Assembly: GCA_044224605.1 (NCBI GenBank)
Contig: JBGAKC010000025.1
Span: 1 to 64,000, forward strand
Length of the DNA stretch: 64,000 bases
Direction of reading: 5' to 3'
From: UBA7672 sp044224605
GTDB lineage: Bacteria; Pseudomonadota; Alphaproteobacteria; Caulobacterales; Hyphomonadaceae
In this document: one piece after another, positions 29,323 to 38,058 of the stretch
Position numbering within the stretch: position 1 is the stretch's first letter
Layout: each line of letters begins with the position of its first letter
Position numbers and translations under genes: made by a program
Notes under the pieces: generated by a model
The model's input: the letters and a program-made list of their open reading frames with translations, nothing else
What the model was told of the DNA's origin: nothing
Database searches by the model: none

Positions 29323-29334
29323 GCAGGCGCCCCC

Positions 29335-30006
29335 ATGAAACCCCGCGAGCTCATCGCCAGCGCAAAAGTACCCGGCGGCGCCGAGCTCCGCCTCGTGCGC
29401 CATGCCGGCGATCACATCATCATGGCCGGCAACATCGAACTCATGAGCAGCCGCGTCGGCGGCTCGGAAGAAGCCCTGGCCACAATGACCTGCGAGCGTC
29501 TGCGCAAGACGGCCTCGCCGCACATCCTCATCGGCGGTTACGGCATGGGCTTCACCCTGCGCGCCGCCCTCGCCAGGCTCGATGCGAAAGCAAGGATCAC
29601 CCTCGCCGAACTCGTGCCTGAGATCATCGACTGGGCCCGCGGCCCCATGGCGGACTTGACCGCCGGCTGCCTCGACGACCCCCGCGTCCGCATCGTGCGA
29701 GGCGACGTCGCCGCCGAGATCGCAGCCTCGAGCAAGAAGTACGACGCCATCCTGCTCGACGTCGACAACGGCCCCTCAGGCCTCTCGCGCCCCGCCAATG
29801 ACGGTCTCTATGCGATGAAGGGCCTTGGCCTCGCAAAGGCCGCGCTCAAACCCGGCGGCATTCTCGCCATCTGGTCAGCGACACCCGATGCAGCCTTCAC
29901 CCGCCGCTTGCAGGCATCCGGCTACAAGACGGAAGACGCCACCGTCCGCGCGCGCAGCAACGGCAAGGGCCCGCGCCACACCATCTGGTTCGCAACGCGA
30001 TCCTAG
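29335..30006 (+). CDS. spermidine-synthase-like (SAM/dcSAM-binding fold) protein
   Basis: 223 residues from the ATG at 29335. ILIGGYGMGFTLRAAL is the nucleotide-binding G-G-x-G-x-G motif of the Rossmann fold. LAELVPEIIDWARG supplies the acidic residue after strand 2, and DAILLDVDNGPSGL the later acidic motif. These match the spermine/spermidine synthase-like group. The length is shorter than true SpeE (about 280) and the N-terminal beta-hairpin domain is missing, so methyltransferase-like or other activity is as likely as aminopropyl transfer. Its 3' end overlaps the convergent gene by 4 bases. Confidence 0.7.
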   Translation: MKPRELIASAKVPGGAELRLVRHAGDHIIMAGNIELMSSRVGGSEEALATMTCERLRKTASPHILIGGYGMGFTLRAALARLDAKARITLAELVPEIIDWARGPMADLTAGCLDDPRVRIVRGDVAAEIAASSKKYDAILLDVDNGPSGLSRPANDGLYAMKGLGLAKAALKPGGILAIWSATPDAAFTRRLQASGYKTEDATVRARSNGKGPRHTIWFATRS

Positions 30007-31040
30007 CGCCCAGACTTCTTCGCTTTCGGTTTCGCGGTCGCTGCCGCCTCGGCTTCCTTCAACCGCGCGCCGCCAAGAATTCCCGCCATCGCGTAATTCC
30101 CTTCATGGCAGGCATACTCGTAGAGCACGCCCCTGGTCGGCTTGAAGACATATTCGCCCGACCACGGCTTCGAATAATGCACCGGATCCTCGACGCGGAA
30201 CTGATAGAGCAGCTCGCCCTCGCTGATCCGGGTGAACCGCTCCGTTACCGTGCCCTGCAGCGACAGGGGCGTCGATGTGCGTGAAGCCTGCACCGGATGG
30301 ACGTTCTTGGTCTCGGCGACCAGCGTGTCGCCCTCCCACCACGCCACCGAATCCCCCAGCCACGGCGTGATCGCCGCCGGCTTGTGGGAGGCGCGCGCTT
30401 TTTCCGCCGAGGCGTAGATCGGGATGATGCGCGCATCGTGCACCATCTCCACCTCGATCACGAGATAATCGCTCGTCAGATGAAATTCGTAATTGTTGTT
30501 GTAGAGCCCGTTCAGCATCACCGGCCCGCCGCCATCGCTCTGCGCGATCAGACAGCGCTCGCGCAGCGGCAGATCTTCCGGCCCCTCATACGCCCCCTTG
30601 CCCGAGCGATACTCGACGCCCTCGCGGATCGGCAGCGCCAGCGACTTCGCGCGATCGATGAACGGGATTTTCCCGTCGGTGGGATCGGTGATCAGGGACG
30701 AGCGCGCCTCGCCGCGCACCGTCATCAGCCCGATGCCCGGATCGGTCCAGAACGCGTTGTAGCCCGCCTGGCTGTTAGCATCCTTAAACGCGCCCGCATT
30801 TGGATCGGTCGGCGCGTTCGCCGCCTTCGCACGCTCGACGGCCGCCTTGGCGACAGCCGCCGCTTCCTCGTTCGACACCACAAGCTGGCTATAGGGCTGT
30901 GAACGCTCGAGCCGCGTGCCCGACGCATTCGTCCACACGCCATCGAAGCTCGGCTTGTCCGTTCCCGCCTGCGCCAGGGCCGGCCCGACAAGCGCCGCAA
31001 CCGCCACGGCCAGTCCCAGGGACCTCGCCAACCTGCCCAT
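30003..31040 (-). CDS. secreted protein of an uncharacterised proteobacterial family
   Basis: 345 residues with a clear Sec signal peptide cleaved after ALVGPALAQA. The body has DLPLRERCLI, NGLYNNNYEFHLTSDYLVIE, VEMVHDARIIPIY, GDSVAWWEGDTLVAETKNV and VEDPVHYSKPWSGEY. These belong to a large group of exported proteins common in sphingomonads, Hyphomonadaceae and acidobacteria whose function is not known. The C-terminus is Lys/Ala-rich. It is a single gene between convergent and same-strand neighbours with no operon clue. Confidence 0.75.
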   Translation of the reverse strand: MGRLARSLGLAVAVAALVGPALAQAGTDKPSFDGVWTNASGTRLERSQPYSQLVVSNEEAAAVAKAAVERAKAANAPTDPNAGAFKDANSQAGYNAFWTDPGIGLMTVRGEARSSLITDPTDGKIPFIDRAKSLALPIREGVEYRSGKGAYEGPEDLPLRERCLIAQSDGGGPVMLNGLYNNNYEFHLTSDYLVIEVEMVHDARIIPIYASAEKARASHKPAAITPWLGDSVAWWEGDTLVAETKNVHPVQASRTSTPLSLQGTVTERFTRISEGELLYQFRVEDPVHYSKPWSGEYVFKPTRGVLYEYACHEGNYAMAGILGGARLKEAEAAATAKPKAKKSGR

Positions 31041-31156
31041 GCTTTCCTCCAGACACCGCCGCCAGACACGGCTGACTGTTAGTGTGGCGCATTCACCTAC
31101 AAGCCGCCCCGCCGCGCAAGCCTGACCCGCCCGTGAACCACCAAGACGTGAACACC

Positions 31157-31630
31157 TCAGCCCCGCCGGGCCGCGTCGATCGCGGCGACATCGATCTTCT
31201 TCATCATCATCATCGCCCCAAAGGCCCGCCTGGCCTCATCCCCGCCCTTCGCCATCGCCTCGGTCAGCGTGCGCGGCGTGATCTGCCAGTTGACGCCCCA
31301 ACGATGCTTGCACCAGCCGCACTCACTCTCCGCCCCGGCATTGCCGACAATCGCGTTCCAGTACCGGTCGGTCTCGGCCTGGTCCTCGGTCATGATCTGG
31401 AACGAGAACGCCTCGCTCTGCCTGAACGCCGGCCCGCCATTCAATCCGATGCACGGTATGCCGCAGACGGTGAAGTCAACCGTCAGCACATCGCCCGCCT
31501 TGCCGGAGGGATAATCCCCCGGCGCCCGGTGCACCGCCCTCACCTCGCTGTCGGGAAACACGCTGGCATAAAACCGCGCCGCCGCCTCCGCGTGCCTGTC
31601 ATACCAGATGCAGATCGTGTTCTTGTGCAT
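31157..31630 (-). CDS. PhnB-like VOC-superfamily protein
   Basis: 157 residues with GGAAGG before the ATG. The order WYDRHAEAAARFYASVFP, LTVDFTVCGIPCIGLNGG and FSFQIMTEDQAETDRYW, then CGWCKHRWGVNWQITP is the 3-demethylubiquinone-9 3-methyltransferase-named (PhnB-like) glyoxalase-fold group. Despite that name these proteins are mostly uncharacterised metal-binding VOC proteins. An odd MMMM run occurs near the C-terminus. It lies on the same strand as the RibD-like gene upstream and may share its transcript. Confidence 0.85.
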   Translation of the reverse strand: MHKNTICIWYDRHAEAAARFYASVFPDSEVRAVHRAPGDYPSGKAGDVLTVDFTVCGIPCIGLNGGPAFRQSEAFSFQIMTEDQAETDRYWNAIVGNAGAESECGWCKHRWGVNWQITPRTLTEAMAKGGDEARRAFGAMMMMKKIDVAAIDAARRG

Positions 31631-31706
31631 GGCTGCTTCCTTCCTGCGCCCTCACGCCGGAGTAACCGTCCGCACGAACCACGGTTCCCCGCAACCCTTG
31701 CGCCGC

Positions 31707-32288
31707 TCAACCGCCCGGGCCCACGCGCTGAACAGAGTGCCGCAAGGCGACAATGCCACTCTTGTAGGCCTTCACCTCCATCAGGTGCAGCGCAACGTCG
31801 CGATCGAGGCCTTCGAAAAAGCGAACGCCATCGCCGATGACCACCGGCAGGATCGAATAGCGCACCTCGTCCGCCAGGCCGCGCCGCAACACCTCGCCGC
31901 AGACGGCCCCGCCTCCTACGATCCAGATGCTGGCGAACTGCGCTTTGAGCCGCGCGTTGATCAGGTGAGCCAGATCGCCCGACACGAACTCAACCGTATT
32001 GCGCGGCCTGGCCAAGGCGCGCGTCGTGAGCACGAAGACAGGCTTCTCGCCATAGGCCCAGCCAAGACCTTTGGCGTCGAACGCCAGCGCGGTCTCGTAG
32101 GTCCGCGACCCCATGACATAGCAATCGATCGATTTGAGAAAATCACGGACATAGTCATCGTCCATGTCCTCGCCGCGCTCATAGACGTCGGACGTTTCCA
32201 TCCAGTCCGTGGCGCCGTTCGGGCGGGCGATGAAGCCATCGAGGCTCGCCGCCATGTGGATCGTTACGCTTGCACCTGACCCCGCCAT
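31707..32288 (-). CDS. RibD C-terminal/dihydrofolate-reductase-like protein
   Basis: 193 residues from the ATG at 32288, which has GGGAG upstream. The open frame runs much further upstream but without coding character. VTIHMAASLDGFIARPNG, YVMGSRTYETAL, GEKPVFVLTTR and SIWIVGGGAVCGEVL define the RibD_C/YyaP-YwjB DHFR-like family. It probably binds NADPH. The substrate is unknown. It is followed closely by the VOC gene, a pairing often seen in genomes with small stress-related enzymes. Confidence 0.88.
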   Translation of the reverse strand: MAGSGASVTIHMAASLDGFIARPNGATDWMETSDVYERGEDMDDDYVRDFLKSIDCYVMGSRTYETALAFDAKGLGWAYGEKPVFVLTTRALARPRNTVEFVSGDLAHLINARLKAQFASIWIVGGGAVCGEVLRRGLADEVRYSILPVVIGDGVRFFEGLDRDVALHLMEVKAYKSGIVALRHSVQRVGPGG

Positions 32289-32568
32289 CCCGTGATCTCC
32301 CGTTGAAGGCAGACTAGTGCGAGGACAGCGCTTGCGCGAGTGTGGTTTGCCCCGCTCCGCAACGCTGCTCCCACTTCGGACCACGCAATGCGTCAGGCGG
32401 CTTAACCATCCTTGCCGATGACCCGGCTGCGGAGATGGCTGCGTGCGCCCTGCCGACGCGCAATCCCCGCTCGCCGTCCCATTGGCCATAGCTTTCCCAA
32501 AAGGCGTCTTGCCCTCGGCCCGTGTCCGGTGTTTCTGCGTTGCAGCAAGCTGAGACCGGAACGACACC

Positions 32569-33621
32569 ATGAGCACGCGAACCCCCCGCCAGTTCTTCAA
32601 GCCGCTGGCGATCGGCGCCCCGGAGCCGATGCGGGAGCTGCCCGTTCGCCTCGAGCGCATGATCCATTTCGTGCCGGGCCATAACGAGAAAGTCCGTTCC
32701 AAGACTCCCGAGATGGCCGCAAAGGTCGACGTCATCCTCGCAAACCTCGAGGACGCCATTCCCTCTGACGCCAAGGACGCCGCCCGCGCCGGCGCCATCG
32801 AGATGGCGAAGATGCTCGACTGGAAGAAACAGGGCACGGGGCTGTGGACGCGCGTCAACCCGCTCAACTCCCCCTGGTTTCTCGACGACGTCACCGAGAT
32901 CGTCACCAAGGCCGGCAATGTGTTCGACGTGATCATGCTGCCCAAGGTCGAAGGCCCGTGGGACATCCACTATGCCGACCAACTGGTCGCCCAGCTCGAG
33001 GCGAAGGCGGGCGTCAAGCGACCCATCCTCTTCCACGCCATCCTCGAGACTGGCCAGGGCGTCGCCCTCGTCGAAGACATCTGCCTTGCCTCCCCGCGCA
33101 TGCAGGGCATCTCGCTTGGACCGGCCGACCTCGCCGCCAACCGCGCGATGAAGACAACCCGCGTCGGCGGCGGCCATCCAATGTACAAGGTGATCGAAGA
33201 TCCCGTCGAAGGCCGCGTGCGCATCTCGGCCCAGCAGGACCCGTGGCACTACACGCTCGGCAAGATGGTCGACGCCTGCGTGCAGGCCGGCATCAAGCCA
33301 TTCTATGGCCCCTTCGGCGACATCGCCGACCTTGCCGCGTGCGAACAGCAGTTCAAGAACGCCTTCCTCATGGGCTGCGCCGGCGCCTGGTCGCTCCACC
33401 CCGGCCAGATCGACATCGCCAAGCGCGTCTTCTCGCCCGAGCCCGGCGAGGTGAAGTTCGCCCTCCGCATCCTCGAAGCGATGCCTGATGGCACAGGCGT
33501 CGTGATGCTCGATGGCAAGATGCAGGATGACGCCACCTGGAAGCAGGCCAAGGTCATCGTCGACCTCGCAAGGCAGGTCGCGGCGAAGGACCCGGAGATG
33601 GCGAAGGCCTACGGGCTTTAG
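32569..33621 (+). CDS. HpcH/HpaI aldolase/citrate-lyase family CoA-ester lyase (malyl-CoA lyase-like)
   Basis: 350 residues. RLERMIHFVPGHNEKVRSK at the N-terminus (the R-x-x-x-x-VPG element), VILANLEDAIPSDAKDAAR (LEDA metal/acidic motif), WTRVNPLNSPW, VIMLPKVEG and LFHAILETGQGV with the Glu ligand place it in the CitE/malyl-CoA lyase group. The C-terminal lid (GCAGAWSLHPGQIDIAKRVF) is the conserved active-site Asp region. It probably cleaves or makes a beta-hydroxyacyl-CoA. The exact substrate cannot be read from the sequence. It is a single gene with a 280-base upstream region that shows no clear promoter motif. Confidence 0.85.
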   Translation: MSTRTPRQFFKPLAIGAPEPMRELPVRLERMIHFVPGHNEKVRSKTPEMAAKVDVILANLEDAIPSDAKDAARAGAIEMAKMLDWKKQGTGLWTRVNPLNSPWFLDDVTEIVTKAGNVFDVIMLPKVEGPWDIHYADQLVAQLEAKAGVKRPILFHAILETGQGVALVEDICLASPRMQGISLGPADLAANRAMKTTRVGGGHPMYKVIEDPVEGRVRISAQQDPWHYTLGKMVDACVQAGIKPFYGPFGDIADLAACEQQFKNAFLMGCAGAWSLHPGQIDIAKRVFSPEPGEVKFALRILEAMPDGTGVVMLDGKMQDDATWKQAKVIVDLARQVAAKDPEMAKAYGL

Positions 33622-33686
33622 CCCCCGCCACCATCTTCAAAGCCGCTCTCCCCGCCATCGGACAGAGCCCGCGCGCCCCGAGCGCT

Positions 33687-33845
33687 TCAGCCGTTCCGGC
33701 AGCGGTCCGAGCAGAACTTCACATTCTCCCAGTCGCGCGACCATTTCCGGCGCCATGCGAAAGGACGATTACACTGCGCGCAGATCTTCACGGGCAGGTT
33801 TGCCTTGAGGATCCTGCGCGCGCCGGCCTTCCTTTTGTCAGTCAC
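33687..33845 (-). CDS. DUF2256 small zinc-ribbon-like protein
   Basis: 52 residues starting at a GTG at 33845 with GAGG upstream. The core KICAQCNRPFAWRRKW, SRDW, VKFCSDRCR contains two C-x2-C / C-x3-C pairs and the R-P-F-x-W-R-R-K-W pattern that defines DUF2256. The family is tiny, probably binds zinc, and in many genomes lies beside cryptochrome/photolyase genes. No such gene is in the window. The N-terminal basic stretch resembles that of other members. It ends 65 bases after the convergent lyase gene. Confidence 0.88.
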   Translation of the reverse strand: MTDKRKAGARRILKANLPVKICAQCNRPFAWRRKWSRDWENVKFCSDRCRNG

Positions 33846-34272
33846 CGCAACCTCGCCTGGGTCGTCTTTAAGTCAGGCTCCGGAACGGTCCAGGATCGAG
33901 GGCGCAACCGCCTGCCCCGACCGCTGACGCCAGACGCGATCCATCGACCTGCCTCATGTCTCTTCTACGAAGCTGGCTCTCCTCGCGTGCCTGCGACGTC
34001 TCAGCACATCGACGTGAAGCGGCCGCCTTTGCCCGGCAAAATCAACGGTCCTGCCAAAACCAATCGCCATGATCCACCGGGCGCCTCGGCGCGTACGACA
34101 TAGCGCTGGTTCGGACAGCCCCCTTCCCCCGGACCGGCCGCCAGGCCGACGCATCGCATCCGCCCCGTCCCCCCATACCCGGCGGAGCGAGGCGTCGGCC
34201 CCAAATCCGCGCACGCGCCGCAATAGATCAGATGCGGGCGAGCAGAGTTCATTTTTTCCGATCCATGAGCAC
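33846..34272. other. about 430 bases without a supported gene
   Basis: GC-rich sequence between the DUF2256 gene and the broken outer-membrane gene. Open frames exist on both strands but are Arg/Pro-rich and lack ribosome binding sites or family similarity. It may contain the lost 5' part of the pseudogene that follows. Confidence 0.4.
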
Positions 34273-34699
34273 GTGAGCAACGGGGTCGATGCCGCCGTCC
34301 TTACCGGCTCGCCAACGCAGCTTGGCGTCACCGTCGGGCAGGTCGTCGCCGACGGTCGCGGCGACATCAAGAACCTCTCTCTTCGCCAACGCCTATTGTG
34401 ACTTCGACCTCGGCGGTTCCTTCTCGCCTTGTCTCGGGGCCGGCGTGGGCTTCACCAAGGTCGATGTCGACGACAGCCCTTCGGGCGTCGGCATCATCAA
34501 CGGTGACAACACCGTGTTTGCCTGGCAGCTCAAAGCGGCCGGGACCTATCGGTTCAACAATAACTGGGAAGCCTATGGCGAATACGCCTATCGGCAAGCT
34601 GAGGATGTCAGCCTCGACAACAGACTTTTCCCCGGCACGCTTGATATCGAGAACCAGCAGTCGGCATTCTCGCTCGGGATACGCTATCGCTTCAACTAG
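34273..34699 (+). pseudogene. frameshifted outer-membrane beta-barrel protein remnant
   Basis: The frame of 34273 reads SNGVDAAVLTGSPTQLGVTV and GQVVADGRGDIK. At about 34372 the coding signal jumps by one base to SLFANAYCDFDLGGSFSPCL, then GAGVGFTKV, and runs to the barrel end IENQQSAFSLGIRYRFN, closing with an aromatic residue-Asn. The pieces join into an OmpA/OprF-like barrel fragment when one extra A is ignored. No signal peptide or first strands are found upstream, so it is also 5'-truncated. A sequencing slip could explain the frame jump but not the missing start. Confidence 0.7.
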
Positions 34700-34720
34700 G
34701 AGCGAGCCACAGGCGTAGCG

Positions 34721-34802
34721 CGGCTCGGGCAGCCCGTCGAAATTGCGCGGGGGGTCGAGCGTGTACGTCCACCCCCCGGCTTGCTTCACGCCGTCGATGC
34801 GA
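34721..34802 (-). pseudogene. 82-bp duplicate of the 3' end of the downstream secreted-protein gene
   Basis: This stretch matches 35065-35146 at about 72 of 82 positions. On the minus strand it encodes RIDGVKQAGGWTYTLDP, then FDGLPEP, as in the C-terminus of the intact gene at 35056-35973. The stop codon is not kept. It is a relic of a second copy or of a recombination event. It lies directly after the broken barrel gene. Confidence 0.7.
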
Positions 34803-34811
34803 ACAGACATG

Positions 34812-34854
34812 ATTTATCCAGCGGATGCTGATTTTTCACTTCTGCTGGATAAAT
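34812..34854. repeat. 11-bp inverted repeat in an AT-rich patch
   Basis: ATTTATCCAGC and GCTGGATAAAT flank 21 bases that include a run of five T's. The surroundings are clearly richer in A and T than the rest of the window. It could be a terminator hairpin, an operator, or the foot of a lost mobile element. No target duplication was seen. Confidence 0.4.
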
Positions 34855-35055
34855 GCTTAAGCGTCACCACTCTATACCCGAAGGAACTGGCATCCTCGGC
34901 AGTGGCGCCCCTTGAGCTCCTGCGCTCCGCTGGCCAGCCCGGTCGCCGGCCAAATCCGCGCCTTTGCAGCTGCCCGTCACACAAGAGTGTCAATGCCGAA
35001 AGCCCGAATCCCCCGCACGCCTTCGGTTCACTAAGCCGGACGCAATCCGATGCCT

Positions 35056-35973
35056 CTATCGCCCCGGCTCGGGCAGCCCATCGAAATCGCGCGAGGGGTC
35101 GAGCGTGTACGTCCATCCCCCGCCCTCTTTAACGCCGTCGATGCGGATGCAGGCATAGGGCCGGCTCTTCTGGTTGTCCGCATCGCGCCGCGCGATCGGC
35201 CAGCGCTTGGCGCAATCAGCTGTGAGGCAGTAACAGGCCTCGCTCGAGAACATGTCCGAGGAGGAAGCCCCGTACGTGAAGATCTTCAGCTCGCGCGGCT
35301 TAGCCGTCTTCAGCGCATCGATCGCCGTACCCTCGCCCGCGATCAACTGCTCGATCGCATAATCGTTCCGAACGAACCTTTTCAGCGCGGCCTTGTCGCT
35401 CGCCTGCAAGGCGGCGCCGAATTCCCCAGCGAGCCCTGCAACCTCGCCCCGATGCTCCCAGCTCTCCGGCGCGACAGCAAGGTCCGCGCCCTTCGCCCCC
35501 GGCAGGCGCCGCGTGAGCTTCGAAGGCTTGAGCTCGCCCTGGCTCATGAACACAAGGAACGGCCCCTCCGGGGCAAGGCAACCGAGCGTGCGGTAGTTGA
35601 GGCTGATGCCCGGCGAGCGCAAGAGGCCGGTGAGAAGATCATCCTCCGCCCTCGCGCAGTCCGCGACGCGACCCGTGAACGTCCCCGTCCAGAAGCCGGT
35701 AAGATCGCCCTGCCCGTCGACATAGCCGCCGATCGATTTCGCATTGAGCCCGTAGATCGCATCCTGATCGGCATAGAGCCGCTCGTTGGAATAGATCGCC
35801 TCGACCCGCACGCACTTGCCCATGAAGGCGGCCGGATCGGCAGCAACAGCGGCAAGCGAGACCTTCTCCGAATTATTGGGATCGCAGACCCGTCGCGTCG
35901 GCGCCTGCGCGCTCGCGGCTCCCGCAAACAGGGCCGCAATTGCAGCGCAGCCAATCATCGCTGCGAGTTTCAT
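35056..35973 (-). CDS. secreted protein of unknown function
   Basis: 305 residues from the ATG at 35973 (GGCGGAAG upstream; an ATG six codons earlier is possible). A Sec signal peptide ends near FAGAASAQA. Eight or more cysteines are spread through the mature part (RRVCDPNN, GKCVRVEA, VADCARA, LGCLAP, EACYCLTADCAKR), suggesting disulfides and a periplasmic or extracellular location. The section around GKCVRVEAIYSNERLYAD resembles an OB-like strand pattern. No family is recognised. Part of its 3' end is duplicated at 34721-34802. Confidence 0.7.
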   Translation of the reverse strand: MKLAAMIGCAAIAALFAGAASAQAPTRRVCDPNNSEKVSLAAVAADPAAFMGKCVRVEAIYSNERLYADQDAIYGLNAKSIGGYVDGQGDLTGFWTGTFTGRVADCARAEDDLLTGLLRSPGISLNYRTLGCLAPEGPFLVFMSQGELKPSKLTRRLPGAKGADLAVAPESWEHRGEVAGLAGEFGAALQASDKAALKRFVRNDYAIEQLIAGEGTAIDALKTAKPRELKIFTYGASSSDMFSSEACYCLTADCAKRWPIARRDADNQKSRPYACIRIDGVKEGGGWTYTLDPSRDFDGLPEPGR

Positions 35974-36082
35974 GAAGCTTCCGCCAGACATCGTGGTTCG
36001 GTTCCCGTCCCTGTTCCGCCATGCTGGACGCGAGCCCCTGTTCGGCGCAACACTTATCCCGTCACAAACGCTGGAGGGGCGC

Positions 36083-37945
36083 CTGACGAGGCATCATTAT
36101 CTTGCGCTGCTGGCGCCGCTGGCCCTGCTGCTCACCGCCTGCTCGGAGGAAGCTGCTTCGGCCTCGCCCACGCCACAGCGCCCGGGCTTCTCGGTTCCGG
36201 CAGGCGGCCTCGCCATGCCCCACCTGCAGGTGAAGATGCGCGACGGCGCGCGCCTCGACACCTCTGTCTGGCTCCCCGCAGCCAGCGGCAAGTTCCCCGT
36301 CGTCCTCACGCGCACGCCCTACGAGACGGAGATGGGTTCGTTCCAGACGCGCCTGCTCAATGAAGGCTATGCCGTCGTTGAGCAGCATGAGCGCGGCCGC
36401 TACCTCTCCGAAGGCGAGATGCGCATGCTCGGCCGCGCCGACGAGGATGGCTGGGACACGCTCGACTGGATCACGCACCAGCCCTGGTCGAACGGCAGGA
36501 TCGGCACCTATGGCTGCTCGTCCTCGGCGGAGAACCAGCTGAAGCTCGCCTCGCTCGGCCATCCGGCGCACAAGGCGATGGTGGCAGGCTCGCCCGGCGT
36601 CGGCATCGCGAAGATCGGCCCGCACCATGAGCAGGGCAATTTCTGGCGCGGCGGCGCCTGGCAGATGGGCTGGGCCAATTATTTCTTCGAGGAGATGTAT
36701 CTCAACTGGCCGCAACTCCCCGCCGGTCTCTCCGACATCGACCGCACCCGTGCGACGAGCGGATACAAATTCCCAAAGATGCCGGTGATCCCGCAGGAGA
36801 CCTATGACAGGGTCCGCTTGACCCTGCCGATGATCGATCTTGCGAAAGCCGCAGGCGCGCCGGACACCGAGCTTGAGGAATATCTCGCGCGCGGTCCGGC
36901 GGGCGCCGTGTGGGCAGAGGACCGCGTCACCGACAAGGACGTCATCAAGGTCCCGGTGCTCTGGGCCGATGCGCTTTACGATATTTCTTCGCCCGCGGGC
37001 GCCGCCTTCTTCGAAAAGACGCGGAAGGAAAATCCGGCAGGCAAGGCCGCCATCATTCTCACCAACGGCCAGCATTGCTCGTTCAATCGTCCGCGTACGA
37101 AGATCGGCGAGCGCGATCTCGGCAACGCGACGTTCGACTGGAACGGCATGGCGCTCGCCTGGCTCGATCGCTGGCTGAAGGATGATGTATCCGCGCCCAC
37201 GCCCAAATCGCCTGTGCGCGCCTACATGGCGGGATCGAACCAGTGGATGGAATTCGGCGGCGTGCCGACGGCGAATGCGAAGACCGGCCTCACACTGTTC
37301 CTATCCAGCGGCGGCAAGGCCAACACGCTGGATGGCGATGGCGCGCTTCTTTCCGTCGCCCCGAAGAAGGCTGCTGGGGACCGCTTCATCTACGACCCGG
37401 CCGACCCGGTCATCGCGCACGGCGGCCAGATCTCCGGCATGGGCACGGACCAGGAGGATGGCGCCTTCGACCAGCGCGCCATCGAGAAACGCCCTGACGT
37501 ACTCGTCTATACGACCCCGCCGCTCGAGAAGGACACCCCCGTCTTCGGCTATGTGACGGCGCAGCTCTACGTCGCCTCCGATGCGCCCGACACGGATTTC
37601 ACCGTGAAACTGGTCGATGTCGCGCCCGATGGAACCGCGTGGAACCTGTCCGATACGATCCAGCGGATGCGCTATCGCGAGGGCGAGGCGAAGCAGGTCT
37701 TCATGAAGCCCGGCCAGACCTATGCAATCTCTCCGCCGCCCATGCTGGTCGCGAATACGTTCCTCAAGGGCCACGCGATCCGCATTGAAGTCTCATCGAG
37801 CAACTTCCCGACCTATGCGCGCGCCCTCAACACGGCCAAAGATCCCTACACCTCGAGCGAGATGCGCATCGCCAACAATCAGATACTGCATGGCCCCGGC
37901 AAGCTCTCGAAGATCGTGCTGCCGGTACAACCTGTCACACAGTGA
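36083..37945 (+). CDS. CocE/NonD-family hydrolase (Xaa-Pro dipeptidyl-peptidase S15 fold), lipoprotein, probable CTG start
   Basis: 620 residues if translation starts at CTG 36083, which has GGAGGGG 4 bases upstream. That start gives a basic n-region, a hydrophobic core and the lipobox LLLTAC. Upstream in-frame ATG 35972 or GTG 35993 would put 30 or more unrelated residues before the signal peptide. In the body, WLPAASGKFPVVLTRTPYE, GTYGCSSSAENQLKLASLGH (nucleophile region) and the C-terminal jelly-roll with PDTDFTVKLVDVAPDG are typical of CocE/NonD acylases. It probably hydrolyses esters or amides in the periplasm. Confidence 0.85.
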   Translation: MTRHHYLALLAPLALLLTACSEEAASASPTPQRPGFSVPAGGLAMPHLQVKMRDGARLDTSVWLPAASGKFPVVLTRTPYETEMGSFQTRLLNEGYAVVEQHERGRYLSEGEMRMLGRADEDGWDTLDWITHQPWSNGRIGTYGCSSSAENQLKLASLGHPAHKAMVAGSPGVGIAKIGPHHEQGNFWRGGAWQMGWANYFFEEMYLNWPQLPAGLSDIDRTRATSGYKFPKMPVIPQETYDRVRLTLPMIDLAKAAGAPDTELEEYLARGPAGAVWAEDRVTDKDVIKVPVLWADALYDISSPAGAAFFEKTRKENPAGKAAIILTNGQHCSFNRPRTKIGERDLGNATFDWNGMALAWLDRWLKDDVSAPTPKSPVRAYMAGSNQWMEFGGVPTANAKTGLTLFLSSGGKANTLDGDGALLSVAPKKAAGDRFIYDPADPVIAHGGQISGMGTDQEDGAFDQRAIEKRPDVLVYTTPPLEKDTPVFGYVTAQLYVASDAPDTDFTVKLVDVAPDGTAWNLSDTIQRMRYREGEAKQVFMKPGQTYAISPPPMLVANTFLKGHAIRIEVSSSNFPTYARALNTAKDPYTSSEMRIANNQILHGPGKLSKIVLPVQPVTQ

Positions 37946-38058
37946 CGTGCGCTGAGACATCGCGCTGAAGTCATGTGCTTTTCAGGAAGCTGTAATCCTC
38001 CTGTCATCTGCAGGGCGCGCTTAGTTTCCTGTCTTCCAGGGACGCAGGAGATGTTCGC

